A stretch of 64,000 nucleotides of DNA from an uncultured Granulosicoccaceae bacterium (GTDB taxonomy: Bacteria > Pseudomonadota > Gammaproteobacteria > Granulosicoccales > Granulosicoccaceae): assembly GCA_938035525.1 (NCBI GenBank), contig CALHOI010000036.1, positions 1-64,000 of the forward strand, read 5' to 3'. The notes under the pieces are model-generated. The model was not told where the DNA came from and ran no database searches. It saw only the letters and a program-made list of their open reading frames with translations. Below are positions 39,958 to 49,591 of the stretch, piece after piece. Numbering within the stretch: the first letter of the stretch is position 1; each line of letters begins with the position of its first letter. The position numbers were made by a program, and so were the translations under genes.

Positions 39958-40539
39958 ATGTCAAAAAGTGCATTCACCCAACAGCTCATCAGAACCACTT
40001 CAGTGGTTCTGATGGTTTGGTTGACTAGCACCTTGCTTGTCCCGGCCTACGCCGACCAGAATGATCAGTCCCTCGATCGCTACTTTGAGCAATTGCAAAA
40101 GGCCGATTCAAACGCGCAGACTCAAGACATTCAAAACAAGATTTGGCAGGCTTGGCTCAGTGCACCTGATTCCAATTCCACTTACCTGATGTCGCAGCTG
40201 AATGCTGCTATGTCGTTGGGCCAGCACGAGCTGGCTTTGCAGCTATCAGATCAGCTTGTAGATTCCACGCCGCTATTTGCAGAGGCGTGGAACAAGCGCG
40301 CCACCTTGCATTATTTAATGGGTAATCACGGAAAATCGGTTGCCGATATTAAACAAACACTGGCGCTTGAACCCCGCCACTTTGGCGCGCTTTCAGGCTT
40401 AGGATTAATATTCATGTCTGCAGGTCGATATGAGGCGGCGTTGGAGGCGTTTAACAAGGTGTTGGAAATCAGTCCTGCTTCTGATAACGCCCGTGGGAGT
40501 GTTGCCCGAGCCAGATCACTTATTGGTGATGACATCTGA
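39958..40539 (+). CDS. TPR-repeat exported protein
   Basis: Signal peptide ...LLVPAYA; ALSGLGLIFMSAGRYEAALEAFNKVLEISP. Confidence 0.75.
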   Translation: MSKSAFTQQLIRTTSVVLMVWLTSTLLVPAYADQNDQSLDRYFEQLQKADSNAQTQDIQNKIWQAWLSAPDSNSTYLMSQLNAAMSLGQHELALQLSDQLVDSTPLFAEAWNKRATLHYLMGNHGKSVADIKQTLALEPRHFGALSGLGLIFMSAGRYEAALEAFNKVLEISPASDNARGSVARARSLIGDDI

Positions 40540-40690
40540 GCCATTGCAGCCGGTACACTTAATACTTGCGTTTGCTGTGTGTGCACTTGCGCGTAATCAG
40601 CGCTCAGGCATTGCGGTTGTGAACAAAATTAAATCCTAGCGTCTGTGCTAATTCTATAAGCTACACAAAATAAAAAAACAAAGAGCTGTT

Positions 40691-41707
40691 GTGAAGCCTC
40701 GCCGAATTGCCATTGCCCTATGCGTATCCGCCACGTCAGCCCTGATTTTATCATCCATGGTTGTATCATCCTTGGCCGCAGCGGCCGACATGCCTTCGGG
40801 CTTTTTTTTCAAGCAGCGTGCATTCGACCCCATTAAGTTGCAAACCGGCTTGCCAGAGCCCGCCGGACGGTTAGGAAGCAACAATCAAAGCAAAAACGAG
40901 CTGCAAATATCGTTGTTGCACAACAATGTTTTTATGGGTGGGCTTGCCAATAGCGAACGCTTACTTCTGGATGGTGAAAGCACACAGCTTAACGTGCGAA
41001 TCAGCAGGCGCATCAATGCCTGTTGGCAGGTCAACGCAGCAACCGCGTATTTGGCCCATTCATCTGGCTGGTTTGATCAACCGGTGGATGATTGGCACCG
41101 GGTATTTGGATTGCCAGATGCACAGCGCGGCGACTGGCCTAACAACCAATTGCAATACGCCTACGAAAAAAACGGCGAACTGCAGTCCTTAGCAGGTGAG
41201 GTACACGGGTTTGGCGACGTGCAGTTGCAGGTACAAAGAAGTGTCGGTTGTCACGACCACACCACCTTGTTTCGTTTAGGCGCAAAGCTACCGCTGGGTA
41301 AGTCGGAAAACTTCTTGGGCAGTGGTGGGCTCGATGTTTTTATCGATGCGCAATTACCCTGGCGTGCATTTGGCTCGCACTCCCGCTGGCAATGGTCGGG
41401 CAGTGCAGGTTTGTTGTTTGCTGGAAACAATGACCTGCTGGCCGAGCAAAACCCGGTTTCCGCTTTTGGTGCGTTGGGTGTTAATGCCACAATGACACCA
41501 ACGCTAACCTTTATCGGTCAGCTTGATTGGCATTCGCCTGTGTTTAACAGTCAGCTTCGAGAGCTTGGCAAGATGGGTAACCAGTTGAGTTTGGGATTTC
41601 GGTATAACGGTGCGCGCAGCAGCTACGAGCTGAGTTTTTCAGAAGATGTGGCCATCGATACAGCACCGGATATCGTAGTGCGATTTGCCTGGATCGCAAG
41701 GAATTAG
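40691..41707 (+). CDS. DUF3187-like outer-membrane protein
   Basis: GTG start; signal peptide; beta-strand-rich; FRYNGARSSYELSFSEDVAIDTAPDIVVRF. Confidence 0.6.
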   Translation: MKPRRIAIALCVSATSALILSSMVVSSLAAAADMPSGFFFKQRAFDPIKLQTGLPEPAGRLGSNNQSKNELQISLLHNNVFMGGLANSERLLLDGESTQLNVRISRRINACWQVNAATAYLAHSSGWFDQPVDDWHRVFGLPDAQRGDWPNNQLQYAYEKNGELQSLAGEVHGFGDVQLQVQRSVGCHDHTTLFRLGAKLPLGKSENFLGSGGLDVFIDAQLPWRAFGSHSRWQWSGSAGLLFAGNNDLLAEQNPVSAFGALGVNATMTPTLTFIGQLDWHSPVFNSQLRELGKMGNQLSLGFRYNGARSSYELSFSEDVAIDTAPDIVVRFAWIARN

Positions 41708-41733
41708 GAATTAAAGGGTCAGAGTAAAAATAG

Positions 41734-44163
41734 CTAACGGGCCTTGAACAAGATGTGAAAAACATCATCGTACGATGCTGCAAAATGCACCTTTAAACCC
41801 TTAACAATATGCTTGGGTAATTCTTTTACATCACCCTGATTGGCATCGGGCAAAATCACTTGTTTGATACCAACTCGCCGGGCGGCGATGAGCTTTTCAC
41901 GTATTCCACCAACCGGTAGCACTTTACCTGTTAGCGTTATCTCGCCTGTCATGGCAAAGTCTTTCTTGATCGGTTTGTTCAGGGCGAGCGATAGCAACGC
42001 CGTGGTCATGCTAATGCCGGCACTGGGACCGTCTTTGGGTGTTGCGCCTTCAGGCACGTGTAAGTGCAGGGCATTAGTCATGTAGTACTCTGGGTCAACC
42101 CCGTAGCGTTTGCTGTTTGTAGTAACAAAGCTATGTGCTATTTGCGCTGACTCTGTCATCACTTTACCCAATTGGCCAGTGAGTTTAATGCTGCGATCTT
42201 TGCCATGCACGCGTGTGGCCTCTATTGGCAGAGTGGCACCACCCATGGCCGTCCACGCAAGGCCTGTTACCACACCCACACCGCTTAAACGTTTTTCATT
42301 TTTAAACGGTGGCTCACCAACAAAATCGCTGAGATTCTTGCCTGAAACGCTCACGCTTTTCTCTTTGCCCAGCAGTTTCACAACGCTTTTTCGCAAAATG
42401 CGACTGAGCAATTTCTCAAGGTTTCGCACGCCGGCTTCGCGAGCATAGCCTTCAATCAGGGTTCGTAATGCGGATTCGGAAATTTTAATCTGGCCTTTTT
42501 TAACCTTATTGCGTTCAAGCAATCTTGGCCAAAGGTGTTTTTGAGCGATCTCCAGTTTTTCTTCGGTGATGTAGCCACCAAGGCGAATCATGTCCATACG
42601 ATCAAGCAGTGGTCTTGGAATGGTATCGAGCTGGTTTGCGGTGCAAATAAATAGCACCTTAGAAAGATCGACACGCAAATCGAGGTAGTGATCCAGAAAC
42701 TCGCTGTTTTGTTCCGGGTCCAGCACTTCAAGCATGGCCGAAGCAGGGTCTCCCTGATAGGACTGACCCATTTTGTCTATTTCATCGAGCATGATAACCG
42801 GATTACACACGTCGACTTCTTTGAGTGCCTGAACCAGTTTGCCTGGCATCGCCCCAATGTAAGTTCTGCGGTGGCCTTTGATCTCGGCCTCATCGCGCAT
42901 ACCGCCGACGCTAAAGCGATAAAATTTGCGGCCAAGGCTCTCGGCAATCGATTTACCGATGGACGTTTTACCCACGCCTGGCGGTCCAACAAACAACAGT
43001 ATCGAACCACTGACTTCGCCACGGAATGCGCCCATGGCCAAAAATTCCAGGATGCGATCTTTTATGTCGGCCAGGCCCGCGTGGTCGCGATTGAGTATGG
43101 TCCGGGCTGAACGTAAATTGAATTTGTCTTTTGAGTAGCCGCCCCACGGCACGGCACATAGCCAGTCAACATAGTTGCGCGTCACGCCGTATTCTGGGGA
43201 GCCGGTTTCAAGCACCGACATTTTCTTGATTTCTTCATCGAAACGGTTTTGCACGTGCTCAGGCGGATCACGCTTTTCCATGCGAGCTTTGAATTCGTCG
43301 ACATCAGACGTACGATCATCTTTGGCAATGCCAAGCTCTCTTTGAATAATTTTGAGTTCTTCGCGCAGAAAGAATTCCCGCTGGTGTTTGGTCATTTTTT
43401 GCTCGACTTCGGAACGTATTTCGCTCTGTAGCCGCGCAACTTCCAGTTCTTTTTGTAACAACACCAGCACTTTTTGCATGCGTTTTTGTAGCTGCACAGT
43501 GTTGAGAATTTTCTGTAAATCGCTACCCGATGCAGTGGTAATAGCAGCAGCAAAATCTGCCAGTGGCGACGGCTCGTTCAGATTAAAGTGATTTAAAAAG
43601 TTTTTAAGCTCTTCGTTGTACAGTGGGTTAAGTGGTATGAGCTCTTTAATCGATTGGATTAAGGCCATCGCATAGGCTTTAATCTCAGGCGTTTTTACCA
43701 CTTTTTCGGGTGGGTAAGTCACTTGGGCGGCGAAGGGTGGTTCGCGATTCATCCACTCTTGCAACTTGAAGCGTTGCAGACCTTGAGCAATGAATTGAAT
43801 TTTTCCATTGCTGCTGACCACGTTATGCAGTTTGACCACGCAACCAATCTTGGCAAAGTCGTCGGGATTGGCTGCCGCGCCTTCCTGATCACCGGCGTAA
43901 CACAGTCCCAGTAGTTGCGAGTCCATCTTGGCCAGCGACGCAAACGTTTCTTGCCAAGGGTCTTCATCTATAACCAAAGGCTGCACCTGTGCCGGAAAAA
44001 ACGGTCGTTCGAAAATCGGCAGCAGCAGCAAGCGATCAGGCAAATTTTGATCGGGCAGAATCAAGCCGGTCTGCTGTTCGAAATCTGCGCTGAGCGTTTC
44101 GTCGACGCCAGATTCGTCTGAGTCGTCCAGTACTATGGTGTCATCGTTATCGTTGTTATTCAT
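41734..44163 (-). CDS. lon: ATP-dependent protease Lon
   Basis: FVGPPGVGKTSIGKSIAESLGRKF; catalytic PKDGPSAGISM. Confidence 0.96.
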   Translation of the reverse strand: MNNNDNDDTIVLDDSDESGVDETLSADFEQQTGLILPDQNLPDRLLLLPIFERPFFPAQVQPLVIDEDPWQETFASLAKMDSQLLGLCYAGDQEGAAANPDDFAKIGCVVKLHNVVSSNGKIQFIAQGLQRFKLQEWMNREPPFAAQVTYPPEKVVKTPEIKAYAMALIQSIKELIPLNPLYNEELKNFLNHFNLNEPSPLADFAAAITTASGSDLQKILNTVQLQKRMQKVLVLLQKELEVARLQSEIRSEVEQKMTKHQREFFLREELKIIQRELGIAKDDRTSDVDEFKARMEKRDPPEHVQNRFDEEIKKMSVLETGSPEYGVTRNYVDWLCAVPWGGYSKDKFNLRSARTILNRDHAGLADIKDRILEFLAMGAFRGEVSGSILLFVGPPGVGKTSIGKSIAESLGRKFYRFSVGGMRDEAEIKGHRRTYIGAMPGKLVQALKEVDVCNPVIMLDEIDKMGQSYQGDPASAMLEVLDPEQNSEFLDHYLDLRVDLSKVLFICTANQLDTIPRPLLDRMDMIRLGGYITEEKLEIAQKHLWPRLLERNKVKKGQIKISESALRTLIEGYAREAGVRNLEKLLSRILRKSVVKLLGKEKSVSVSGKNLSDFVGEPPFKNEKRLSGVGVVTGLAWTAMGGATLPIEATRVHGKDRSIKLTGQLGKVMTESAQIAHSFVTTNSKRYGVDPEYYMTNALHLHVPEGATPKDGPSAGISMTTALLSLALNKPIKKDFAMTGEITLTGKVLPVGGIREKLIAARRVGIKQVILPDANQGDVKELPKHIVKGLKVHFAASYDDVFHILFKAR

Positions 44164-44367
44164 ACCGCGTTAGATTGCCTGTCTGGGGTTACCCGTCTGG
44201 TCGATATGCGCCGGGGTGCATTAGGGGTGCATTAGAAGATATGCAATATTGTCTTCTTTTCAAGGCGCGTGCCGCCCCGGGGGCGATAAGCCGATTTTTT
44301 ATGGTTTGATGACAATCTGGCCGGCACATCACAGCCACGATGCCTGCTTCTTGACTAAAACAGAGGG

Positions 44368-46377
44368 TTAGTCGTCGGCTAACATGTCCATTAGCCCCTG
44401 CAAAGCCTGTTTTCCAGCCACTCGCTGGGCTCCGGTGTCGACAACACCTGCCTGACCCAGAATCACAACATCTTCTTCTGGCAGATCGTCTAAAAAACGG
44501 CTGGGCTCACACGCGGTTAGTTCGCCATACTTCTGACGCGACTTTGCCCGTGTAAACGTCAATGTATGACGGGCTCTTGTCATGCCCACATAGGCCAGTC
44601 TACGCTCTTCTTCCAGCGCGCCTTCCTCCACGCTGTTGCTATGTGGCAAGATTTCCTCTTCCATTCCGACCATGAAAACGTGAGGAAATTCCAAGCCTTT
44701 TGCCGCATGAAATGTCATGAGTTGAACCTGGTCTTGATGCGAGTCTTCTTCTTGTCGCGAAAGCATATCCTGTAAACACAACCGTGAAACGGCATCGCTT
44801 AAGGGCACATCGTTGCCGTCATCGTCTTTTAAGATGCGGCTTAACCAACTTAAAAATTCTTCGGTGTTGGCAATAGCGCGTTCGGCTTGTTGTGGCGTAT
44901 CGCTGTTTCGTTCCAGCCAGCCGCTGTAGTCCATGTCGTTAAACAGGCAGTTGATCACATCCATGGTGTTGCCACGTTCAGCGTTATCAGCGGTTAATGT
45001 CAGCCAGTTAGCAAAGCGTTGCAATCGGTGTAATGGTTTACCGGACAAAGCTTCAGTGATGCCCATGCTGTGGCAAGCCGCAAATAAAGTTGAGCCGGAT
45101 TGACGAGCGTATTCGCCCAATTTGGCTAGCGTGGTGGGTCCGATTTCGCGCCTTGGTGTATTGATGCAACGCAAAAATGCCGTGTCGTCGTCGGGATTAA
45201 CCAGCAGTTTGAGGTAGGCCAGCATGTCTTTGATTTCGGTTCGATCAAAAAACGAATTCCCACCACTGATGGCATAGGCAATTTGCTTTTCGCGCAGAGC
45301 CTGCTCAAACACCCGCGACTGAAAATTACTGCGATACAAAATAGCGTAATCACCGAAGCGCCGGCCTTTTTGAAAATGTTGCGTCATGATTTCTGCAACG
45401 ACCCATTCGGCTTCATCGATGCCGTGCCGACAAATTGATATGCGCAGTTCATCGCCTATACCCAACGCGCTCCACAGCTTTTTTTCAAACACATGAGGGT
45501 TATGGCTGATCACCTCGTTGGCACAACGCAAAATACGCTGGCTTGAGCGGTAGTTTTGTTCTAGTTTGATGACTCGCAAGTTTGGGTAGTCGGTTTGTAG
45601 TGCGAGTAGGTTTTCGGGTCTGGCACCGCGCCACGAATAAATAGATTGGTCGTCATCGCCAACGGCGGTAAGAGCACCAAAGCGATCAACCAGCAGCCGG
45701 ATAATTTCGTACTGAGCGGCGTTGGTGTCCTGATACTCATCAATGAGCAAGTGTCGTGTTCTGTTGCTCCAGCGTTCCTGGACTTCCGGGTGTTCTCGCA
45801 GCAGTTTAACGGGCAGGCTGATGAGATCGTCAAAGTCGACCGCGTTGCAGGCCCGCAGCAAGCGATCGTAGTCGGCGTAAAGCAGGGCGGCCACACGGGT
45901 TTGATCATCGGACGATTCGCCTAGCGCCTGCTCAGGGGATACGAATGTGCTTTTCCAGTTCGATATTATTGATTGTGCAACGCGTTCTTCCATCGCGCTA
46001 TTCTGCTCACTGATAATGGCACGCAACGCCGACATGGAATCGGATTGGTCCATGATGGTGAAGCCTTTGCGCAAACCAATATGTGTACCATCTTTGTGCA
46101 GCATATTCAGGCCAAGGCGATGGAAAGTGGATATCGATAAACCCCTGATGGCCTTGGCATCAACCTTTTTACGCAGCCTTTCGCGCATCTCCATGGCCGC
46201 TTTGTTTGTAAACGTAACGGCAATAATGGAATGCGGTGAGTATTGCTTTTCGTTCAATAAGTAAGCAATTTTTTCAGTGATAACACCGGTTTTGCCACTG
46301 CCTGCGCCGGCCAGCACGAGTACCGGTGTCTCGGTGTGCAATACGGCTGCTTTTTGTTGAGGGTTAAGATGATTCAT
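44368..46377 (-). CDS. rep: ATP-dependent DNA helicase Rep (UvrD/Rep family)
   Basis: LNPQQKAAVLHTETPVLVLAGAGSGKTGVITEKIAYLL, VGDDDQSIYSWRGA. Confidence 0.92.
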   Translation of the reverse strand: MNHLNPQQKAAVLHTETPVLVLAGAGSGKTGVITEKIAYLLNEKQYSPHSIIAVTFTNKAAMEMRERLRKKVDAKAIRGLSISTFHRLGLNMLHKDGTHIGLRKGFTIMDQSDSMSALRAIISEQNSAMEERVAQSIISNWKSTFVSPEQALGESSDDQTRVAALLYADYDRLLRACNAVDFDDLISLPVKLLREHPEVQERWSNRTRHLLIDEYQDTNAAQYEIIRLLVDRFGALTAVGDDDQSIYSWRGARPENLLALQTDYPNLRVIKLEQNYRSSQRILRCANEVISHNPHVFEKKLWSALGIGDELRISICRHGIDEAEWVVAEIMTQHFQKGRRFGDYAILYRSNFQSRVFEQALREKQIAYAISGGNSFFDRTEIKDMLAYLKLLVNPDDDTAFLRCINTPRREIGPTTLAKLGEYARQSGSTLFAACHSMGITEALSGKPLHRLQRFANWLTLTADNAERGNTMDVINCLFNDMDYSGWLERNSDTPQQAERAIANTEEFLSWLSRILKDDDGNDVPLSDAVSRLCLQDMLSRQEEDSHQDQVQLMTFHAAKGLEFPHVFMVGMEEEILPHSNSVEEGALEEERRLAYVGMTRARHTLTFTRAKSRQKYGELTACEPSRFLDDLPEEDVVILGQAGVVDTGAQRVAGKQALQGLMDMLADD

Positions 46378-46561
46378 GGGTGTAACATGGCAAGTGGAGC
46401 GCTAGTCTATCGAGTTCCGAGACAAAGATCATCGTTGACAAAGCGTGAAAACAAAGTTTCAACCTCTGCACACAAGTGCCGGGCTGGCAACCGCTTTATA
46501 CTGCCGTCTCAACTGACAATAAAGCGATTTGCGAAACAGCGTTAGCAACAGAAAACCAAAC

Positions 46562-47428
46562 ATGAATACAGGTGATATTGAAAAATCCGATGCTGACAAA
46601 GCTGATCTTGATACCGTCGATCTTGATACAGCCAGAGCGGTTGCCATCAAGGCGGCGGATGCAGCGCAAGAGACCATAAAATCGCACGAGTCCAGCGGTG
46701 ACTGGTCGGTCAGTTATAAGGCCGATGACAGTCCAGTGACCGAGGTTGATGTGGCCACAGAGCACGCGATAAAATCGGTGTTAACCAAGCACATGCCAGA
46801 CGCCGCATTTTACGGTGAGGAAACCGGGCACAGTGCTGGGCAGGTTTCTTCATCTAGCCCATCCCTGTGGTTGGTCGACCCTATCGACGGGACTAAAAGT
46901 TTTATTCGCAACATGCCATTTTATTCAACGCAAATTGCGCTACAACACGCAGGTGATTTGTGTGTTGGCGTGTCCAATGCACCGGCTTTTGGCGAGCGCA
47001 TGATTGCCAGTAAAGGTTTTGGTTGCTGGTTAAATAATGAAAGGGTTTCTTGTCGGCAAACCACATCGTTAGCTGAGGCGTTTTTATCTACTGGCAATCT
47101 TGATCGACTGGCAAAACAGGCGCAAAGCTGGCAGATGTTTGGCCAAATTGTACAAAGCGTCAGACGAGTAAGAGGCTACGGCGATTTCTGCCATTACCAT
47201 CAGTTGTGTTGTGGGCAGACCGACTTGATCATTGAATCCGACGTCAACATTCTGGATATAGCCGCGCTGAGTGTTGGTATTCGTGAAGCCGGTGGCGTAA
47301 TAACCGATCTTGTCGGACGAGCGGTGTCACTGGAAACACGATCGGTGCTCGCAGCCGGTACCCCAGAACTGCATGCAGAAGTGCTGGCAATGCTAAAGCC
47401 ATGCTTTGTTGAAAGCACTAGTGCATAA
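46562..47428 (+). CDS. Inositol monophosphatase-family phosphatase (HisN-like)
   Basis: GEETGHSAG..., WLVDPIDGTKSFIRNMPFYSTQIAL. ATG at 46562 taken as start. Confidence 0.88.
   Translation: MNTGDIEKSDADKADLDTVDLDTARAVAIKAADAAQETIKSHESSGDWSVSYKADDSPVTEVDVATEHAIKSVLTKHMPDAAFYGEETGHSAGQVSSSSPSLWLVDPIDGTKSFIRNMPFYSTQIALQHAGDLCVGVSNAPAFGERMIASKGFGCWLNNERVSCRQTTSLAEAFLSTGNLDRLAKQAQSWQMFGQIVQSVRRVRGYGDFCHYHQLCCGQTDLIIESDVNILDIAALSVGIREAGGVITDLVGRAVSLETRSVLAAGTPELHAEVLAMLKPCFVESTSA
46586..46630 (+). repeat. 15-bp-period coding repeat, SDADK/ADLDT/VDLDT
   Basis: tccgatgctgacaaa gctgatcttgatacc gtcgatcttgataca. Confidence 0.8.
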
Positions 47429-48158
47429 AAATGCCGCCGTTAACCGATAACTCAGTGCCAGTGATGTAGCTGGCATTGTCATCTACTAAAAATCGAACCG
47501 CTCTGGCAATATCTTCAGGCTCACCAACCCGACCCACCGGAATCGAATTAATTATTTCGTTACGTAAGTCATCTGGTATGGCTGCAACCATCGATGTATT
47601 AATAAAGCCGGGAGACACTGTGTTTACCGTGATGCCGTATCGTGCTGTTTCCTGCGCCAGTGCTTTGGTAAAACCGTGCACGCCGGCTTTTGCAGCACTG
47701 TAGTTGGTTTGCCCGAATTGTCCACGCTGTGCGTTCACCGATGATATGTTCACTATGCGGCCGAAGCGATGCTGTTGCATTGACTCGATCAATGGTTTGC
47801 ACACATTAAACAATGAACTCAGGTTGGTATTGATGACGGCCTGCCATTGTTCACTGGTCATCTTTTTGATGGTTGCGTCCCGAGTGATACCGGCATTGTT
47901 CACCAGCACGTCAACGCGACCAAATTGTTCGATAAGGATTTGTGCCATGCGCTGACAGTCCGTTTCGCTTGAAACATCCGCAGGCGCTAGCGCACATGTA
48001 TACCCAAGTTGCGAAAATGCCTGCTGCCAGTCAAGCGCTTGCGCTTTTAAATCGGGAAGGTAGTTGGCTACAACCTGATACCCATCTGCTGCAAGTTGAG
48101 AACATATTGCTGCGCCAAGCCCGCTTGTGCCTCCGGTAACCAGTGCAACTTTACTCAT
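47418..48158 (-). CDS. phbB: Acetoacetyl-CoA reductase (SDR family)
   Basis: ALVTGGTSGLGAAIC, NNAGITRDATIKKMTSEQW, YSAAKAGVHGFTKALAQE. Confidence 0.9.
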   Translation of the reverse strand: MSKVALVTGGTSGLGAAICSQLAADGYQVVANYLPDLKAQALDWQQAFSQLGYTCALAPADVSSETDCQRMAQILIEQFGRVDVLVNNAGITRDATIKKMTSEQWQAVINTNLSSLFNVCKPLIESMQQHRFGRIVNISSVNAQRGQFGQTNYSAAKAGVHGFTKALAQETARYGITVNTVSPGFINTSMVAAIPDDLRNEIINSIPVGRVGEPEDIARAVRFLVDDNASYITGTELSVNGGIFMH

Positions 48159-48175
48159 GATGTGTCCTGTTCGTT

Positions 48176-49372
48176 TTATGCTTGCGGGTTTTCAACAGCC
48201 AGTGCAACGCCTTGACCACCACCTATGCACAAAGTGGCCAAACCACGACGAACATTGCGCCTTTGCATTTCGTGAATCAGGGTGACCAGAATACGGGCAC
48301 CCGATGCGCCTATTGGATGGCCCAGGGCAATCGCACCGCCGTTAACATTGACACGACTTTCATCCAGGCCGAGTTCACGCAGCACGGTTAAAGATTGAGC
48401 CGCGAAGGCTTCGTTTGATTCTATTAGGTCTAGGTCTTCGAGTGCCCAACCGGCGCGCTCCAGGCATTTGTGCACTGCGGGTACTGGGCCATAGCCCATG
48501 ATAGCCGGGTCGACCCCGGCAGTGGCGCTGGCTTTGATAACCGCCAGTGGTTTTAGACCTTGGCTTCTTGCCTGAGAGGCACTCATAACAATAACCGCAG
48601 CGGCACCGTCGTTAATACCGGACGCATTAGCCGCGGTAACCGAGCCTTCGCGTTGGAATGCAGCGCGCAGCGCGCCAATTTTTTCTATTGATGAATCGGG
48701 CTTGGGGTATTCATCACGGTTAAACACAATGGGATCGCCGCGCCGTTGCGGTACTTCAACAGGCACGATTTCGTCGGCAAATTTGTCGCTCGCCGCAGCC
48801 GCTTTTGCTTGCGATTCAATCGCGAAAGCGTCCTGTTCTTCGCGACTGATACTGTATTTTTCTGCCAGATTTTCGGCTGTTTGGCCCATGTGATAGTTGT
48901 TGATGGCGCACCACAAGCCATCACTGATCATGGTGTCCACCATTTCCCAATTACCCATACGCTGGCCCGAGCGTGACGCAGGCAGTGCATGCACGGCGGC
49001 GCTCATGTTTTCCTGGCCGCCGGCAATGATTGTGGATGCATTGCCGGCCAGAATGGCCTGCCGAGCCAAGGCAATCGCATCCAGCCCGCTACCACAAACG
49101 CGATTGATGGTTAATGCTGGCACGGTGTCTGGCAATCCGCCATTTAAAGCCGCTTGCCTGGCCGTATTCTGACCTGCAGCGGCGGTCAAAACATGACCAA
49201 GTATCACATCGTCGACGCTTTCTGGCTTAATGTTGCTTGCGGTAATCAAAGCGCGAATAACAGTGGCACCCAGCTCGCTGGCCGGCACGCTGGACAGTGA
49301 CCCACCAAAGCTGCCCACTGGGGTGCGTCGCGCCGCAACAATGACCGCTTCTTCAATGGGTGTATCCGACAT
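48176..49372 (-). CDS. phbA: Acetyl-CoA acetyltransferase (thiolase)
   Basis: [59 protein letters not shown]. Start trimmed to [10 protein letters not shown]. Confidence 0.92.
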   Translation of the reverse strand: MSDTPIEEAVIVAARRTPVGSFGGSLSSVPASELGATVIRALITASNIKPESVDDVILGHVLTAAAGQNTARQAALNGGLPDTVPALTINRVCGSGLDAIALARQAILAGNASTIIAGGQENMSAAVHALPASRSGQRMGNWEMVDTMISDGLWCAINNYHMGQTAENLAEKYSISREEQDAFAIESQAKAAAASDKFADEIVPVEVPQRRGDPIVFNRDEYPKPDSSIEKIGALRAAFQREGSVTAANASGINDGAAAVIVMSASQARSQGLKPLAVIKASATAGVDPAIMGYGPVPAVHKCLERAGWALEDLDLIESNEAFAAQSLTVLRELGLDESRVNVNGGAIALGHPIGASGARILVTLIHEMQRRNVRRGLATLCIGGGQGVALAVENPQA

Positions 49373-49453
49373 GAGTAACTTTCCCTGGCAAAGACGCAAG
49401 TTTAACGCAAAAAAATCGGCCAGCCGGGATTGGTGCAGCTTCAACAGCGCTCA

Positions 49454-49469
49454 TGTGATAATCTTCGCA
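49454..49469. promoter_or_regulatory. Near-consensus CRP-type site TGTGA-TAATCT-TCGCA
   Basis: One mismatch from TGTGA-N6-TCACA; between the thiolase and cyclase genes. Confidence 0.35.
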
Positions 49470-49515
49470 TCAGATATCCCACGTGTCACAGCGTTGTGAT
49501 GTTCGAGTCAAAAAC

Positions 49516-49590
49516 AGTCATCTGAAAAGCAGTCAACTGAAAGTCAGGCGGCTGAAAAAAAGTCAACCAAAAAATAGTCAACAGAGTTCA
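49516..49590 (+). repeat. Five degenerate 15-bp tandem units, consensus agtcaactgaaaaac
   Basis: agtcatctgaaaagc/agtcaactgaaagtc/aggcggctgaaaaaa/agtcaaccaaaaaat/agtcaacagagttca. Confidence 0.75.
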
Positions 49591-49591
49591 T

